Shown piece by piece: positions 48,296-57,090 of a stretch of DNA of 64,000 bases (its first letter is position 1; every line of letters starts with the position of its first letter). Source of the stretch: Robinsoniella sp. (lineage in GTDB: Bacteria; Bacillota; Clostridia; Lachnospirales; Lachnospiraceae); the NCBI GenBank assembly GCA_022788205.1, contig JALEVQ010000018.1, positions 40,750 through 104,749 of the forward strand. The letters are read 5' to 3'. A program made the translations under genes and the position numbers. The notes below the pieces were generated by a model. The model worked only from the letters and a program-made list of their open reading frames with translations, did not search any database and was not told the origin of the DNA.

Positions 48296-48478
48296 GGTAT
48301 CATTTGTCAGATAACACCCCGTCTCATTTCTCAGATACCATTGTTCTTGTCGCTCCTGTGTCCAAAATCCGTACCCATTTTTTTCATTTTTGACCTCTTC
48401 TGTCTTCTCTTCATATCTTCCCCTATAGAAGACCCATACTCTCCATTGTCCCGTGTTCTTCTACCCTCTATCTCTCAT
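48296..48478 (-). pseudogene. Disrupted N-terminal extension of essC
   Basis: In the essC frame, an ATG at 48478-48476, 32 bp after the yukD stop, reads five codons, then TAG (48463-48461), then 55 open codons running straight into the annotated essC. The open part contains WRVWVFYRGRYEE and GFWTQERQEQWYLRNETG, which resembles strands of the first FHA domain of EssC proteins. No ATG, GTG or TTG start lies between the TAG and 48295. It may be a nonsense-truncated N-terminus or a sequence error. Confidence 0.6.
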
Positions 48479-48510
48479 GCATTCTTCTTTTCAGATTGTC
48501 AGTCTTATCC

Positions 48511-48831
48511 CTACTTTCTCTGACTCACTCCAGCCCGCATTCCTTCTGCACAAAGGGTATCGTCATCGTTTTCCTCAGGGAACGAGACAAACAGCACACT
48601 TCCATCTCTCAAATGATACTCTGACAGTGGATAATCCCCCTTTAAAAAAGCAATTGGATTTTCCGATCTCAGATACACACACGCAATTTCTTCTGTCTTC
48701 TTTTTCCATTCCAGCTTCTCATTCAATCCCTCCAACAATTCTAGAACAGTAATCTCGGAAGGTACATCAAGATCCATCTCCTCCCCATCTGACAAATGTA
48801 CTGTGACCAAAATCCTCTTTTTATTTTTCAC
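48511..48831 (-). CDS. esaB: Ubiquitin-like YukD/EsaB protein
   Basis: A 106-residue ubiquitin-fold protein of the YukD/EsaB family. The first ~80 residues (RILVTVHLSDGEEMDLDVPSEITVLELLEGL ... YLRSENPIAFLKGDYPLSEYHLRDGSVLF) match the beta-grasp pattern. An extra acidic C-terminal tail is present, lacking the Gly-Gly of real ubiquitin. EsaB/YukD are small cytosolic regulators or structural partners of EssC in type VII systems. Start is GTG, overlapping the CpaE-like stop by 11 bases, with GGGGAG upstream. Confidence 0.88.
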   Translation of the reverse strand: MKNKKRILVTVHLSDGEEMDLDVPSEITVLELLEGLNEKLEWKKKTEEIACVYLRSENPIAFLKGDYPLSEYHLRDGSVLFVSFPEENDDDTLCAEGMRAGVSQRK

Positions 48832-49891
48832 ACAAAATCTCCCCTATTTTGTCCCTCCACTGTTGCCATTCTCTGTCTGTTCTTCCGTGTTCCTCCAAAA
48901 AAATCTCACCATCCCATCCAAAACTCTTTGCCATTTTGTCTTCTGTCTGTCCTGCACCAAAAAAGTTATAGAGAATACAAAATTTTTCTCTCGGAATCAT
49001 GGCAACGCTGTTGTGGAAAGCGAAGAAAAGTTTGCTCCATTTTTCTCCTGCTCTCACAACGACCGCCACTTGGTCTGCATCCGCAATCCATCCACTGATC
49101 CACTCACTGTATGTATGATCTGTCTCCACCACAATCCAGTCATACTCTCTGCTCTCCTTCACTGCACTCTCTGCCTTTCGGAAAAATTCCAGGGTCAACC
49201 CAAGACATCTATATGATGCTGCAAAAGGCGTCAGCACATCAAATCTTCCGTGCCAAACCCACCGCTTCCAGGAAGAAAACGGTATCTCCTGACTTGTCAC
49301 GAAAAATTCTTCTGCCTCCCCCTCTAAAACACTGTCCACAAAGCCTCGGCAATCCTGCCACGTATCTGCACCGATAAAAAAGACTTTTCTTCCCTTTTCT
49401 GTCAGATATTGTGCCATCTCCCTTGCCACAGAGGACACACCGCTGCCGCCGATCGGTGAGTAAACCAAGAATGTTTTCGTCTTCTGCCTTTCACACACAT
49501 CTTCCTGTCGCAAACGCTCCAACTTCATATAGATACTATCCCGGAGTGTCGTTTCCTCCCAGCTTCGCGCCATCACCGGCGCCATTTCTTTTTCCTCTTC
49601 CTCTCCCATCAAGACGATATTTTTCCCGCCGCATCTCCTCCAGAGTTCTCTTCCCCAATCTTTCCAGACAAACAAAAAAATTTTCTGGTCAAACCCCTTC
49701 TCAAAAACCCCTTTTTCTCTCGTCTCACTGAGATCTCTTTTCTGGAATACACTTGTGTATTTTTGAAAATAAGAAAAATCGCTGATCATCAAAATCTCTG
49801 ATTCTTCTTCTAGCTCTGGGACAATCATCCCTTCTAAAAAATTCAGATATTCCTGATCTGGATCAGCAAAAACTATCTTCTCTCTCTTCAT
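48821..49891 (-). CDS. CpaE/ParA-like protein with degenerate P-loop
   Basis: A 356-residue protein with a two-part CpaE-like build. Residues 1-125 look like a receiver-type domain (MKREKIVFADPDQEYLNFLEG). Residues 138-356 look like a ParA/MinD NTPase (FLVYSPIGGSGVSSVAREMA, then YDWIVVETDHTYSEW and ADQVAVVVRAG). The ParA deviant Walker A K-G-G-x-G-K-T/S reads PIGGSGVSS (146-154): both lysines are gone, so ATP binding is doubtful. In pilus systems CpaE positions the machine at the membrane; a scaffold role here is inference. The ATG at 49891 after AAAGG is chosen. It follows the FHA gene by 19 bp. Confidence 0.78.
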   Translation of the reverse strand: MKREKIVFADPDQEYLNFLEGMIVPELEEESEILMISDFSYFQKYTSVFQKRDLSETREKGVFEKGFDQKIFLFVWKDWGRELWRRCGGKNIVLMGEEEEKEMAPVMARSWEETTLRDSIYMKLERLRQEDVCERQKTKTFLVYSPIGGSGVSSVAREMAQYLTEKGRKVFFIGADTWQDCRGFVDSVLEGEAEEFFVTSQEIPFSSWKRWVWHGRFDVLTPFAASYRCLGLTLEFFRKAESAVKESREYDWIVVETDHTYSEWISGWIADADQVAVVVRAGEKWSKLFFAFHNSVAMIPREKFCILYNFFGAGQTEDKMAKSFGWDGEIFLEEHGRTDREWQQWRDKIGEILCEK

Positions 49892-49910
49892 AAATGGAAT
49901 CCTTTCGTTT

Positions 49911-50693
49911 TTACAGGCAGAAATCGAAACAGTCGCAAAGCAGGCGAAATTCACAATCTGCTGCTAAAATTTGATCTCCCTCATTTAAGACATACCACTG
50001 TCCGGGAGTAAGTCTGAGCTTGTTCAGAAAAGTTCCATTGCGGCTGTTCAAATCTCTAATCCACCATTGACCGTCCTCCGTCAAAATCTCACAGTGACGT
50101 CTGCTTAGAGTTTTGCTGTCATGAACCCAGCACTGCACTTCCTTTTTTTGCTTTCCAATCACAAAACTGCCCTCCCCCAGCTCCCATCTTTCCATACGGG
50201 TTGAACCGAGCCTTTGAAGCACATATATTTTTGTGTCTTTTCGATACCTTTTGTCTAATATTTCTATTTTTTTTCGGATTTTTTTCTCAAGAATTTGAAT
50301 CGAGATTGCCTGATTCTCATGGTACACAGGCAAATAGATGATATAGATTTGATCTGTCTCCAGATCAAAATAAATTTTCTCCGGCTCTAGCTCCGGTTGT
50401 CCAAACTGGAAGAGTGACTGCTCCCCCAGCAGTTTCACTGCTGAAACAATCTGTGTCATCACATCCTTCCGCCGATTTTGGTCCAAGCTCTCGATTACCT
50501 CGCACAGCCTGACTTTTCCCTGCATTCTATAGATGAGTTTTACCTTTCCGTCGCAGCAAATCTTGTGGCATGGGATCAAAAAGGGCAGTGACTTTTCCCT
50601 CATTCGGTGATACCCTGCATGTGAAAAATGAACAGATTGATCCAACAAATAAGAACAGATTCGTCTGTCATGATACTCTGACAGTCCCTCCAT
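49911..50693 (-). CDS. FHA domain protein of the type VII locus
   Basis: About 260 residues. The C-terminal FHA domain (about 165-250) has the full phosphothreonine-binding set: FVIGK (G180), SRRH (197-200) and NSRNGT (216-221). The N-terminal ~160 residues resemble a DUF6382-type domain often fused to FHA in Clostridia; this match is tentative. As first gene of the operon with an intact FHA, and with an active kinase eleven genes downstream, it is the obvious phospho-reader of that kinase. The ATG at 50693, after AGGTGAG, was chosen over 50729, which has no ribosome site. It lies 32 bp after the promoter -10. Confidence 0.85.
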   Translation of the reverse strand: MEGLSEYHDRRICSYLLDQSVHFSHAGYHRMREKSLPFLIPCHKICCDGKVKLIYRMQGKVRLCEVIESLDQNRRKDVMTQIVSAVKLLGEQSLFQFGQPELEPEKIYFDLETDQIYIIYLPVYHENQAISIQILEKKIRKKIEILDKRYRKDTKIYVLQRLGSTRMERWELGEGSFVIGKQKKEVQCWVHDSKTLSRRHCEILTEDGQWWIRDLNSRNGTFLNKLRLTPGQWYVLNEGDQILAADCEFRLLCDCFDFCL

Positions 50694-50724
50694 GCTCTCA
50701 CCTGCCTTCGCTGTTTCTATGTTT

Positions 50725-50753
50725 ATCATAGTGTCTTTTAGACACTTTGTCAA
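50725..50753 (-). promoter_or_regulatory. Promoter-operator of the type VII operon
   Basis: On the minus strand TTGACA (50753-50748), 17 bp, TATGAT (50730-50725). A perfect palindrome with 7-bp arms, AGTGTCT and AGACACT around TTT (50730-50746), fills the spacer. A divergent XRE-type regulator begins 118 bp away, so it is the likely binder. Confidence 0.85.
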
Positions 50754-50870
50754 GCAGAAATTCACAAATTTAAAATTTTTGTAATTTTTTTGTTCCTTTT
50801 CTCCACTCTATCACATTTGTATCATACTTCCATGGTAAATTCTAAGAAAACTTTTTTAAGGAGATTTTTT

Positions 50871-51233
50871 ATGAACTTTGCCAATAATTTAAAACAACTC
50901 CGCCAAGGACATCACATGACCCAAGAAGCGCTTGCACGCTATCTGAACGTCACACGCCCGACTATCGCTGGCTATGAGACCAAAAACAAACAGCCCGATT
51001 ATGATAAACTGCAAAAAATTGCAGAATGTTTTGAGGTATCCATCGACTATCTTTTGACCGGAAACGAGACGACCGTTCTCATCGAGAGCGATACCTCCGC
51101 TGATTCCTCTCAAGCTTTACTTCTCGAAAAAACACTCAACAAATATTTTTCCCGCCTGACTCCCTCCGCTAAACAAGAGCTTGTCAATTTCAGCAAATTT
51201 TTATATTTACAAGAACACAATCGCCTGAAATGA
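50871..51233 (+). CDS. XRE family regulator next to the type VII operon
   Basis: A 120-residue regulator with a Cro/C1-type helix-turn-helix: NNLKQLRQGHHMTQEALARYLNVTRPTIAGYE, then DYDKLQKIAECFEVSIDYLLTG, followed by a short C-terminal helical part (SRLTPSAKQELVNFSKFLY). The ATG at 50871 follows AAGGAG at good spacing; the longer open frame upstream lacks one. It is divergent from the type VII operon and in cis to its palindromic promoter, so it is the probable repressor. The C-terminal part suggests dimerisation; no ligand domain is seen. Confidence 0.9.
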   Translation: MNFANNLKQLRQGHHMTQEALARYLNVTRPTIAGYETKNKQPDYDKLQKIAECFEVSIDYLLTGNETTVLIESDTSADSSQALLLEKTLNKYFSRLTPSAKQELVNFSKFLYLQEHNRLK

Positions 51234-51329
51234 AGGAAGCACAATCTTTTTCCGCTCTTTACATAGTGTTCTTCTCTTTCTTATGCCAGTCAGGTTGCAG
51301 CACTAATTTTGACACAAACCAAATTTTAC

Positions 51330-51385
51330 AAAAAATCAGGGACTTCTCCACAAAAACACCAATCTACTTTTATGGAAAAGTCCCT
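51330..51385 (-). terminator. Terminator of the cobalamin operon
   Basis: On the minus strand AGGGACTTTTCC pairs with GGAGAAGTCCCT across a 24-base loop, followed by GATTTTTTG. It lies just after the cbiC stop and marks the operon end. Confidence 0.8.
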
Positions 51386-51402
51386 ACACTTTCTTTCTAA
51401 TC

Positions 51403-52044
51403 CTATTCTCTATTGTCGTCAATCAGATACAAAATTGCATTGCAGATACACGCTGCGATATTGCTCCCGCCTTTTCTGCCTCGCGCAACAATATACGGCA
51501 CATCCGTCTCCATGATCAGTTCTTTCGACTGAACAACATTGACAAATCCTACCGGTACTCCGATGATCAGTTCTGGATTGATCTTCTTCTCATCGATCAG
51601 TTCATACAGCCGGACCAACGCAGTCGGAGCATTTCCAATCGCAAAGATCAGAGGTTTATCCAACGATGCCGCTTTATCGATGCACGCCGTTGCCCTTGTC
51701 GTCCCATTTTTCTTTGCCTGTGCTGCCACATCCTCATCTGACATAAAGCAGTAGACCTCCCCGCCATACCGCGCCAGTGCTCTCTTATTGATTCCAGATT
51801 TCGCCATCTGAGTATCGGTCACAATACAAGCTCCTTTTTTGATCGCATCCATCGCTTTTTGCACAGCATGTTCCGAAAAGCAAAGATTATCGGCATACTC
51901 AAAGTCCGCACTCGTGTGAATACACCGTTTTACAACTAGTTCTTGATGATCTGGAAATGAACGGTCTCCCAGCTCTTTAGTGATGATCTCAAAACTTCTT
52001 CTCTCAATCTCTCTTGGTTCTATCTTTTCTAATTCTACTTTCAT
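51403..52044 (-). CDS. cbiC: Precorrin-8X methylmutase CbiC
   Basis: Moves the C11 methyl to C12, yielding (cobalt-)hydrogenobyrinic acid/cobyrinic acid. About 213 residues; the family blocks are GDRSFPDHQELVVKRCIHTSADFEYA (with the catalytic His in CIHTSADFEY), IVTDTQMAKSGINKRAL and FAIGNAPTALVRLYELI, IGVPVGFVNVVQSKELI. The ATG at 52044 follows AAAGGAAA. It is the last gene of the cobalamin operon, before a terminator. Confidence 0.95.
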   Translation of the reverse strand: MKVELEKIEPREIERRSFEIITKELGDRSFPDHQELVVKRCIHTSADFEYADNLCFSEHAVQKAMDAIKKGACIVTDTQMAKSGINKRALARYGGEVYCFMSDEDVAAQAKKNGTTRATACIDKAASLDKPLIFAIGNAPTALVRLYELIDEKKINPELIIGVPVGFVNVVQSKELIMETDVPYIVARGRKGGSNIAACICNAILYLIDDNRE

Positions 52045-52144
52045 CTTGTTTCCTTTCCGCAATGCCTTGCTTCTCTGTCAGCTCTCTGATTCTCTCCATC
52101 GCTGTATGATTGCGCTTTACAAAGCAATCATATCCATGTTTCCA

Positions 52145-53656
52145 TCAAAGTCCCTCATTTAAAATCTGATAAATCTTTTCCATGTCGAGATGCTTTCTCA
52201 GCCCTTCTGCAAGCAGATCATACTGTGTCTCCTTAAATGTCTGGAAATCTACTCCTGTGATTTCGCTCACATCCAGTCCTTTCATCTTTCCCAGAGCCAT
52301 CACAATTCCTTTTGCCACATCCTCTTTGTCAAAAATTCCATGGACATAGCTTCCATAGACATTTCCCTTCTGTGCACCTTCCAGCTTTGCATCCGATAAG
52401 TCGTTCATACTGGAAATCTGCGTCAGCTCTTTTGTGCCTTCTTCCAGCATCGAGACACCCATATGAATTTCATATCCTTCCAACTCTACCCCGCCAAGCC
52501 CGGAGAGCGGTCCTGATATCGTCTGAAATTTTCCGTTTACTCTCGTCCTTGTCTTTGCTGCTGCAAAGACTGTCTCCATCGGGAGCAATCCCATTCCCTT
52601 GATCTCTCCGCCCGCTTCTACACCATCGGGATCTTTTAACGTCTTTCCAAGCATCTGGTATCCTCCGCAGACACCATAGATGACCTTTCCTGCCGATGCC
52701 GCTTTCAAGATAGCTGCTTCCAGCCCATTCTGGCGCATCCACAGCAGATCCTCCATCGTATTCTTCGTTCCTGGCAGGATAATCATGTCCGGATTTTTCA
52801 ATTCTGCCACAGAGTGAACGTATCTCAGTGAGACTCCTTTCATACTTTCAAACGGATTAAAATCAGTAAAGTTTGAAATTCTCGGAAGCCGGATCACTGC
52901 AATATCAATCATTCCAACCTCCTGCTTTCTGTCAAAACGCTCCGTTAAGCTGTCTTCATCTTCCACCTGAATCTGAAGATATGGTGCGACGCCAACAACA
53001 GGAATCCCACACTTCTCTTCCAGCATCTCAATCCCCGGGTCAAGGATCGTCTTATCCCCCCGAAACTTGTTGATAATCAGTCCCTTTACCATCTTCTTCT
53101 CATCTTCTTCCAGAAGCATCACTGTCCCTACAAGCTGTGCAAACACGCCGCCGCGGTCGATGTCGCCGACGAGAAGTACGGGCGCCTTCGCCATCTTTGC
53201 CATCCCCATATTGACGATATCTTCCGCCTTCAAATTAATTTCCGCAGGGCTTCCTGCCCCTTCAATCACGATAATATCATACGCTTCCTCCAGCTTATGA
53301 TACGCATGTAAAATATCAGGAACCAGTTTTTTCTTATACGCGAAATAATCGCGCGCACTCATATTTCCTATCACTTCTCCGTTGACGATCACCTGAGAAC
53401 CCACATCATTTGTCGGTTTTAGCAAAATCGGATTCATATAGACAGAAGGCTTGATTCCCGCCGCTTCTGCCTGCATCACCTGCGCTCTTCCCATCTCCAG
53501 ACCTTCCTCGGTGATGAAAGAATTTAATGCCATATTCTGTGACTTAAACGGTGCTACGCGATATCCGTCCTGTCTAAAAATTCTGCAAAGTCCCGCCGCC
53601 AGCAGACTTTTTCCTGCATTTGACATGGTTCCCTGAATCATAATAGCCTTTGCCAT
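52145..53656 (-). CDS. cbiP: Cobyric acid synthase CbiP/CobQ
   Basis: Glutamine-dependent amidotransferase amidating positions b, d, e and g of adenosyl-cobyrinic acid a,c-diamide. The 503-residue protein has the dethiobiotin-synthase-like ATP domain ([22 protein letters not shown]) and a class I glutaminase domain with Cys in [11 protein letters not shown] and His in [10 protein letters not shown]. It lies between cobD and cbiC with about 100 bp to the latter. Start AGGAGGAAG. Confidence 0.96.
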   Translation of the reverse strand: MAKAIMIQGTMSNAGKSLLAAGLCRIFRQDGYRVAPFKSQNMALNSFITEEGLEMGRAQVMQAEAAGIKPSVYMNPILLKPTNDVGSQVIVNGEVIGNMSARDYFAYKKKLVPDILHAYHKLEEAYDIIVIEGAGSPAEINLKAEDIVNMGMAKMAKAPVLLVGDIDRGGVFAQLVGTVMLLEEDEKKMVKGLIINKFRGDKTILDPGIEMLEEKCGIPVVGVAPYLQIQVEDEDSLTERFDRKQEVGMIDIAVIRLPRISNFTDFNPFESMKGVSLRYVHSVAELKNPDMIILPGTKNTMEDLLWMRQNGLEAAILKAASAGKVIYGVCGGYQMLGKTLKDPDGVEAGGEIKGMGLLPMETVFAAAKTRTRVNGKFQTISGPLSGLGGVELEGYEIHMGVSMLEEGTKELTQISSMNDLSDAKLEGAQKGNVYGSYVHGIFDKEDVAKGIVMALGKMKGLDVSEITGVDFQTFKETQYDLLAEGLRKHLDMEKIYQILNEGL

Positions 53657-53666
53657 CTTCTTCCTC

Positions 53667-54716
53667 CTACCTCTGTCCCTTCACTGCCTCTTCTATACAC
53701 GAAATCAGCTTTCTGTTTTCTTCATGTGTGCGCACTGCCACACGGTAATATCCCTGCACAAGTCCCGCATAATTACTACAGTCACGGATCAGAATCCCCT
53801 TTTCTCTGCAATGCGATGCCAGATCTTTTGGACCTTTAAAAAAGATATAATTTGCATAAGATCCAAAAATCTGCATCCCGATCCGCGTCATCTCCTGCTT
53901 CATCCAGACTCGCTCCTGGCTGATAAAGCTTCTCGTCTTTTCCACGAATTCTTCCTCGTCAAGTGCCGCAATTCCCGCCATCTGTGCCGGTATAGACACA
54001 TTCCACGGCTGCAGCATCTCCCGCATTTTTCCAATCAGCATCTGATTTGAGCAGATCGCGTATCCAAGGCGCAGCCCTGGCATCGCATAGATTTTTGTAA
54101 ATGCCTTGAGAATCATCAGATTTCCAAATTCTTTTACTCTCGGAAGCATCGTGTAATGGTGAGGCTGATCCAAAAATTCATTGAAACATTCATCTAGAAC
54201 CAACAGTGTCTGGCACTCTCTGCATCGCTCTATCACCTGAAGCAAAAATTCTGGCTCAATCAGCTGTCCTGTCGGATTGTTGGGGTTACACAAAAACACA
54301 AGATCTATGTCACAGTGGATTCGCTCCAGATAGGACGGACGAATCTGAAACTGGCGCTCTTCATCTAAAAAATAATATTCTACCTCACATCCAAACGCTT
54401 TCATCGCCTGCTCATACTCTGCAAATCCCGGCGCTATCACAAGTGCTTTTTTCGGTCTTATAGCAGCCGTCACTGCAAAAATCAACTCAGCAGCACCATT
54501 TCCAAAGATCAGGTATTCCTCTGGAATATGGTGTTTCTTTGCCGTTTTTTGTCTCAGCTCTCTGCAGGAAACATCCGGATAGTTCACCGAAGCCAAAACC
54601 CCTGCACATGCAGCTTCTCTCACGCTGTCTGGCATTCCAAATGGATTAATATTTGCGGAAAAATCAATCTGATATGCTCCAGTATAGATATCCCCGCCAT
54701 GTTTATGCATCTGCAT
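53667..54716 (-). CDS. cobD: CobD-type threonine-phosphate decarboxylase
   Basis: PLP aminotransferase-fold enzyme of the HisC-like group that makes (R)-1-amino-2-propanol phosphate, the linker for the nucleotide loop. Evidence is [52 protein letters not shown] and [17 protein letters not shown] with the PLP lysine. Context, between cbiB (which uses its product) and cbiP, favours CobD over histidinol-phosphate aminotransferase. 349 residues. Confidence 0.92.
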   Translation of the reverse strand: MQMHKHGGDIYTGAYQIDFSANINPFGMPDSVREAACAGVLASVNYPDVSCRELRQKTAKKHHIPEEYLIFGNGAAELIFAVTAAIRPKKALVIAPGFAEYEQAMKAFGCEVEYYFLDEERQFQIRPSYLERIHCDIDLVFLCNPNNPTGQLIEPEFLLQVIERCRECQTLLVLDECFNEFLDQPHHYTMLPRVKEFGNLMILKAFTKIYAMPGLRLGYAICSNQMLIGKMREMLQPWNVSIPAQMAGIAALDEEEFVEKTRSFISQERVWMKQEMTRIGMQIFGSYANYIFFKGPKDLASHCREKGILIRDCSNYAGLVQGYYRVAVRTHEENRKLISCIEEAVKGQR

Positions 54717-54763
54717 AATTTCGTCCCTTTCTTTCTATTTATTTCCCCCGGATATCACAAAAC

Positions 54764-55723
54764 TCAAATAAAAAATCGAATTGCCCCAGACAGAAGCAAA
54801 GTCAAAAATGACGTTACATAGAGCAACCTGTTTGCTCTTCTGATATCTTCATATTCCACCGCCCGTATGGGATCCCCAATCGTTTTTTTCTTGTGCAGTT
54901 TTCCAAAATACCATGCATCACCAGCGAGCTGCACATGGAGTGCACCTGCCATCACCGCCTCGGTCTGCGCAGAATTCGGGCTTGCATGGTTATAGCGGTC
55001 TCTCTTAAAAATACGGTGTGCCTCTTTTGCATCAAGCCCCGCAAAGAAACAGGAACATATCATCATCCACGCAGAAATTCTTGCCGGGATATAGTTCAAG
55101 ATATCATCCAGTTTTGCCGCAGCACGCCCAAGATACAGATACCTGTCATTTTTGTATCCAACCATAGAATCCATCGTGTTGACTGATTTGTAAAAAAATC
55201 CCAGCACCGGTCCCCCGATCATCATAAACAGCATCGGAGCAATAATTCCATCCGAGGTATTTTCAGCGACTGTCTCCACCGCCGCCTTTGTCACTCCTGC
55301 TTCATCAAGATTTTCTGTGTCGCGCCCCACAATCATAGAGACAGCATAGCGGCTTCCTGGGAGATCTTTTGCTTTTAATTTCTCATACACTTTCATACTC
55401 TCATCCCGCAACGCTCTTGTCGCCAGAAGCTGATAACACATGATCACTTCCATCACAAATTTCACTGCTGGATGAATCAAAAAGCCAACATACAAGATTG
55501 CTGCCGAAACTGCCGTTGTGATTCCTGTTGTGAAGATTACCAAAAAAACTCCTGCGACAAGCTCCCCTTTTTCCGTCTTTGGGAAAAGAAAGCGAAGTCC
55601 TTTTTCCAGGACAGAAATCAGCTTTCCCACAAGTCGGATCGGATGATACAGCCAGTGCGGATCTCCTATCAAAAGATCAAGGAAATACCCCAGCACCAGC
55701 GATAATAAGATCTCTTCCCTCAT
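54764..55723 (-). CDS. cbiB: Adenosylcobinamide-phosphate synthase CbiB
   Basis: Integral membrane enzyme attaching aminopropanol phosphate to adenosylcobyric acid. The start at 55723 overlaps the cbiA stop by four bases (ATGA) and gives MREEILLSLVLGYFLDLLIG, the family N-terminus; the longer open frame upstream runs through cbiA. Family motifs are GDPHWLYHPIRLVGKLI, SRYAVSMIVGRDTENLDEAGV and FKRDRYNHASPNSAQTEAVMAGAL. About 319 residues with several transmembrane helices. Confidence 0.95.
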   Translation of the reverse strand: MREEILLSLVLGYFLDLLIGDPHWLYHPIRLVGKLISVLEKGLRFLFPKTEKGELVAGVFLVIFTTGITTAVSAAILYVGFLIHPAVKFVMEVIMCYQLLATRALRDESMKVYEKLKAKDLPGSRYAVSMIVGRDTENLDEAGVTKAAVETVAENTSDGIIAPMLFMMIGGPVLGFFYKSVNTMDSMVGYKNDRYLYLGRAAAKLDDILNYIPARISAWMMICSCFFAGLDAKEAHRIFKRDRYNHASPNSAQTEAVMAGALHVQLAGDAWYFGKLHKKKTIGDPIRAVEYEDIRRANRLLYVTSFLTLLLSGAIRFFI

Positions 55724-57090
55724 ACCGTCTTTCCTTTCCGAAATTCTATACATGCCTCCAAAAAGCGCATCGGAATTTTTCGATTTGAATAATAATAAAG
55801 ATGCGGAAATCCCGCAATCATTCTGTATTCTCCGTGAATACAGTCCCATCCTCTTTTTCTCAAAGGTTTCTGGGCATGAAAAAAATCTCCGCAAGAAGTA
55901 CTGTCAAAATAGTGAAACTCATGGGCACGGATTTTTCCACCATCCAAACCGGCAATCTGATCTTTTTTCGCCTCAATCTCAATATAGCCAAAACGTCCTA
56001 ATTTTTCGGTGTGGTACGCACGCCCCTCGATCACACCTGCCATCGACCACGGTTTTCCTTCCATATCTTCCATCGTCTCATGAAGATACATAAAGCCTCC
56101 ACACTCTGCCATACATGGCATTCCACCTATGATTGCCTGCCGGATGCTCTTTCTCATACTTTCATTTTCACTCAGCTCTCTCGCCGCGAGTTCTGGATAG
56201 CCTCCGTACAGCAAAAGTCCCTCTGCCTTCTCTGGCAATTCTTTGTCATGAATCGGAGAAAATTCTTCCAGCTTTGCCCCCATTTTCTTTAGCAGTTCCA
56301 GATTGTCTTCGTACACAAAACAGAAGGCTTCGTCTCTTGCAACTGCGATCACAGGCTGTTCTCTCAGATATGGAATTTCCAGATCAATCTCTTCCAATTC
56401 TTCCGCCTCTTCAGCGATTTTCAGCATACGGTCAATCTCCAGTGTTTGCTCCAGTGTCTGTGCAAATTCTGTCAATTTTTCATTGAGACTTTTGATTTCC
56501 TGCGGCATCACCAGTCCCAGATGACGACTCTCTAAAAATAAATTTTCCATTTTGGGCACATATCCCAAAACTGCAATGTGGAGTTCTTCCTCTATCCGCT
56601 TTTTCATCTCCGGATACAGCATCGGAGACATCTGATTCAAGATCACCCCACAGATTCTGCTGTCCTTTTTGTATTCCAGAAATCCCTTGAGATAGGCAAG
56701 GACAGAAAGACTCATCCCTTTGGTGTTCACCACAAAAATGACAGGCGTTCTGGTCACTTTTCCCACATCATAGGCGCTCGCCTTTGTGTCAATCCCTCCA
56801 AGCCCATCATAATATCCCATCACGCCCTCGATCACAGAAATATCCGTGCCTTTGGCATTTTGTTCCAGAAGATACCGTGTTGTCTCTTCGTCGGTGAAAA
56901 AAGTGTCTAGATTTCTTGATTTTGTCCCAATCACCCTTGAATGAAACATTGGATCGATATAATCCGGTCCGCATTTAAATGAAGAGACCTTCTTTCCACG
57001 GCTGCAAAGTGCTTGCAGAATTCCACATGTGATCAAGGTCTTTCCGCTTCCGCTCGCCCCCGCAGCGATCAGAAATCTTGGAACCCTCAT
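55720..57090 (-). CDS. cbiA: Cobyrinic acid a,c-diamide synthase CbiA
   Basis: Glutamine-dependent amidation of cobyrinic acid at a and c. 456 residues: N-terminal ATP domain (IAAGASGSGKTLITCGIL, with SFKCGPDYIDPMFH) and C-terminal glutaminase domain with Cys in PCMAECGGFMYLHE. Coupled by overlap (ATGA) to cbiB downstream and to cbiJ/E/T upstream. Confidence 0.96.
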   Translation of the reverse strand: MRVPRFLIAAGASGSGKTLITCGILQALCSRGKKVSSFKCGPDYIDPMFHSRVIGTKSRNLDTFFTDEETTRYLLEQNAKGTDISVIEGVMGYYDGLGGIDTKASAYDVGKVTRTPVIFVVNTKGMSLSVLAYLKGFLEYKKDSRICGVILNQMSPMLYPEMKKRIEEELHIAVLGYVPKMENLFLESRHLGLVMPQEIKSLNEKLTEFAQTLEQTLEIDRMLKIAEEAEELEEIDLEIPYLREQPVIAVARDEAFCFVYEDNLELLKKMGAKLEEFSPIHDKELPEKAEGLLLYGGYPELAARELSENESMRKSIRQAIIGGMPCMAECGGFMYLHETMEDMEGKPWSMAGVIEGRAYHTEKLGRFGYIEIEAKKDQIAGLDGGKIRAHEFHYFDSTSCGDFFHAQKPLRKRGWDCIHGEYRMIAGFPHLYYYSNRKIPMRFLEACIEFRKGKTV

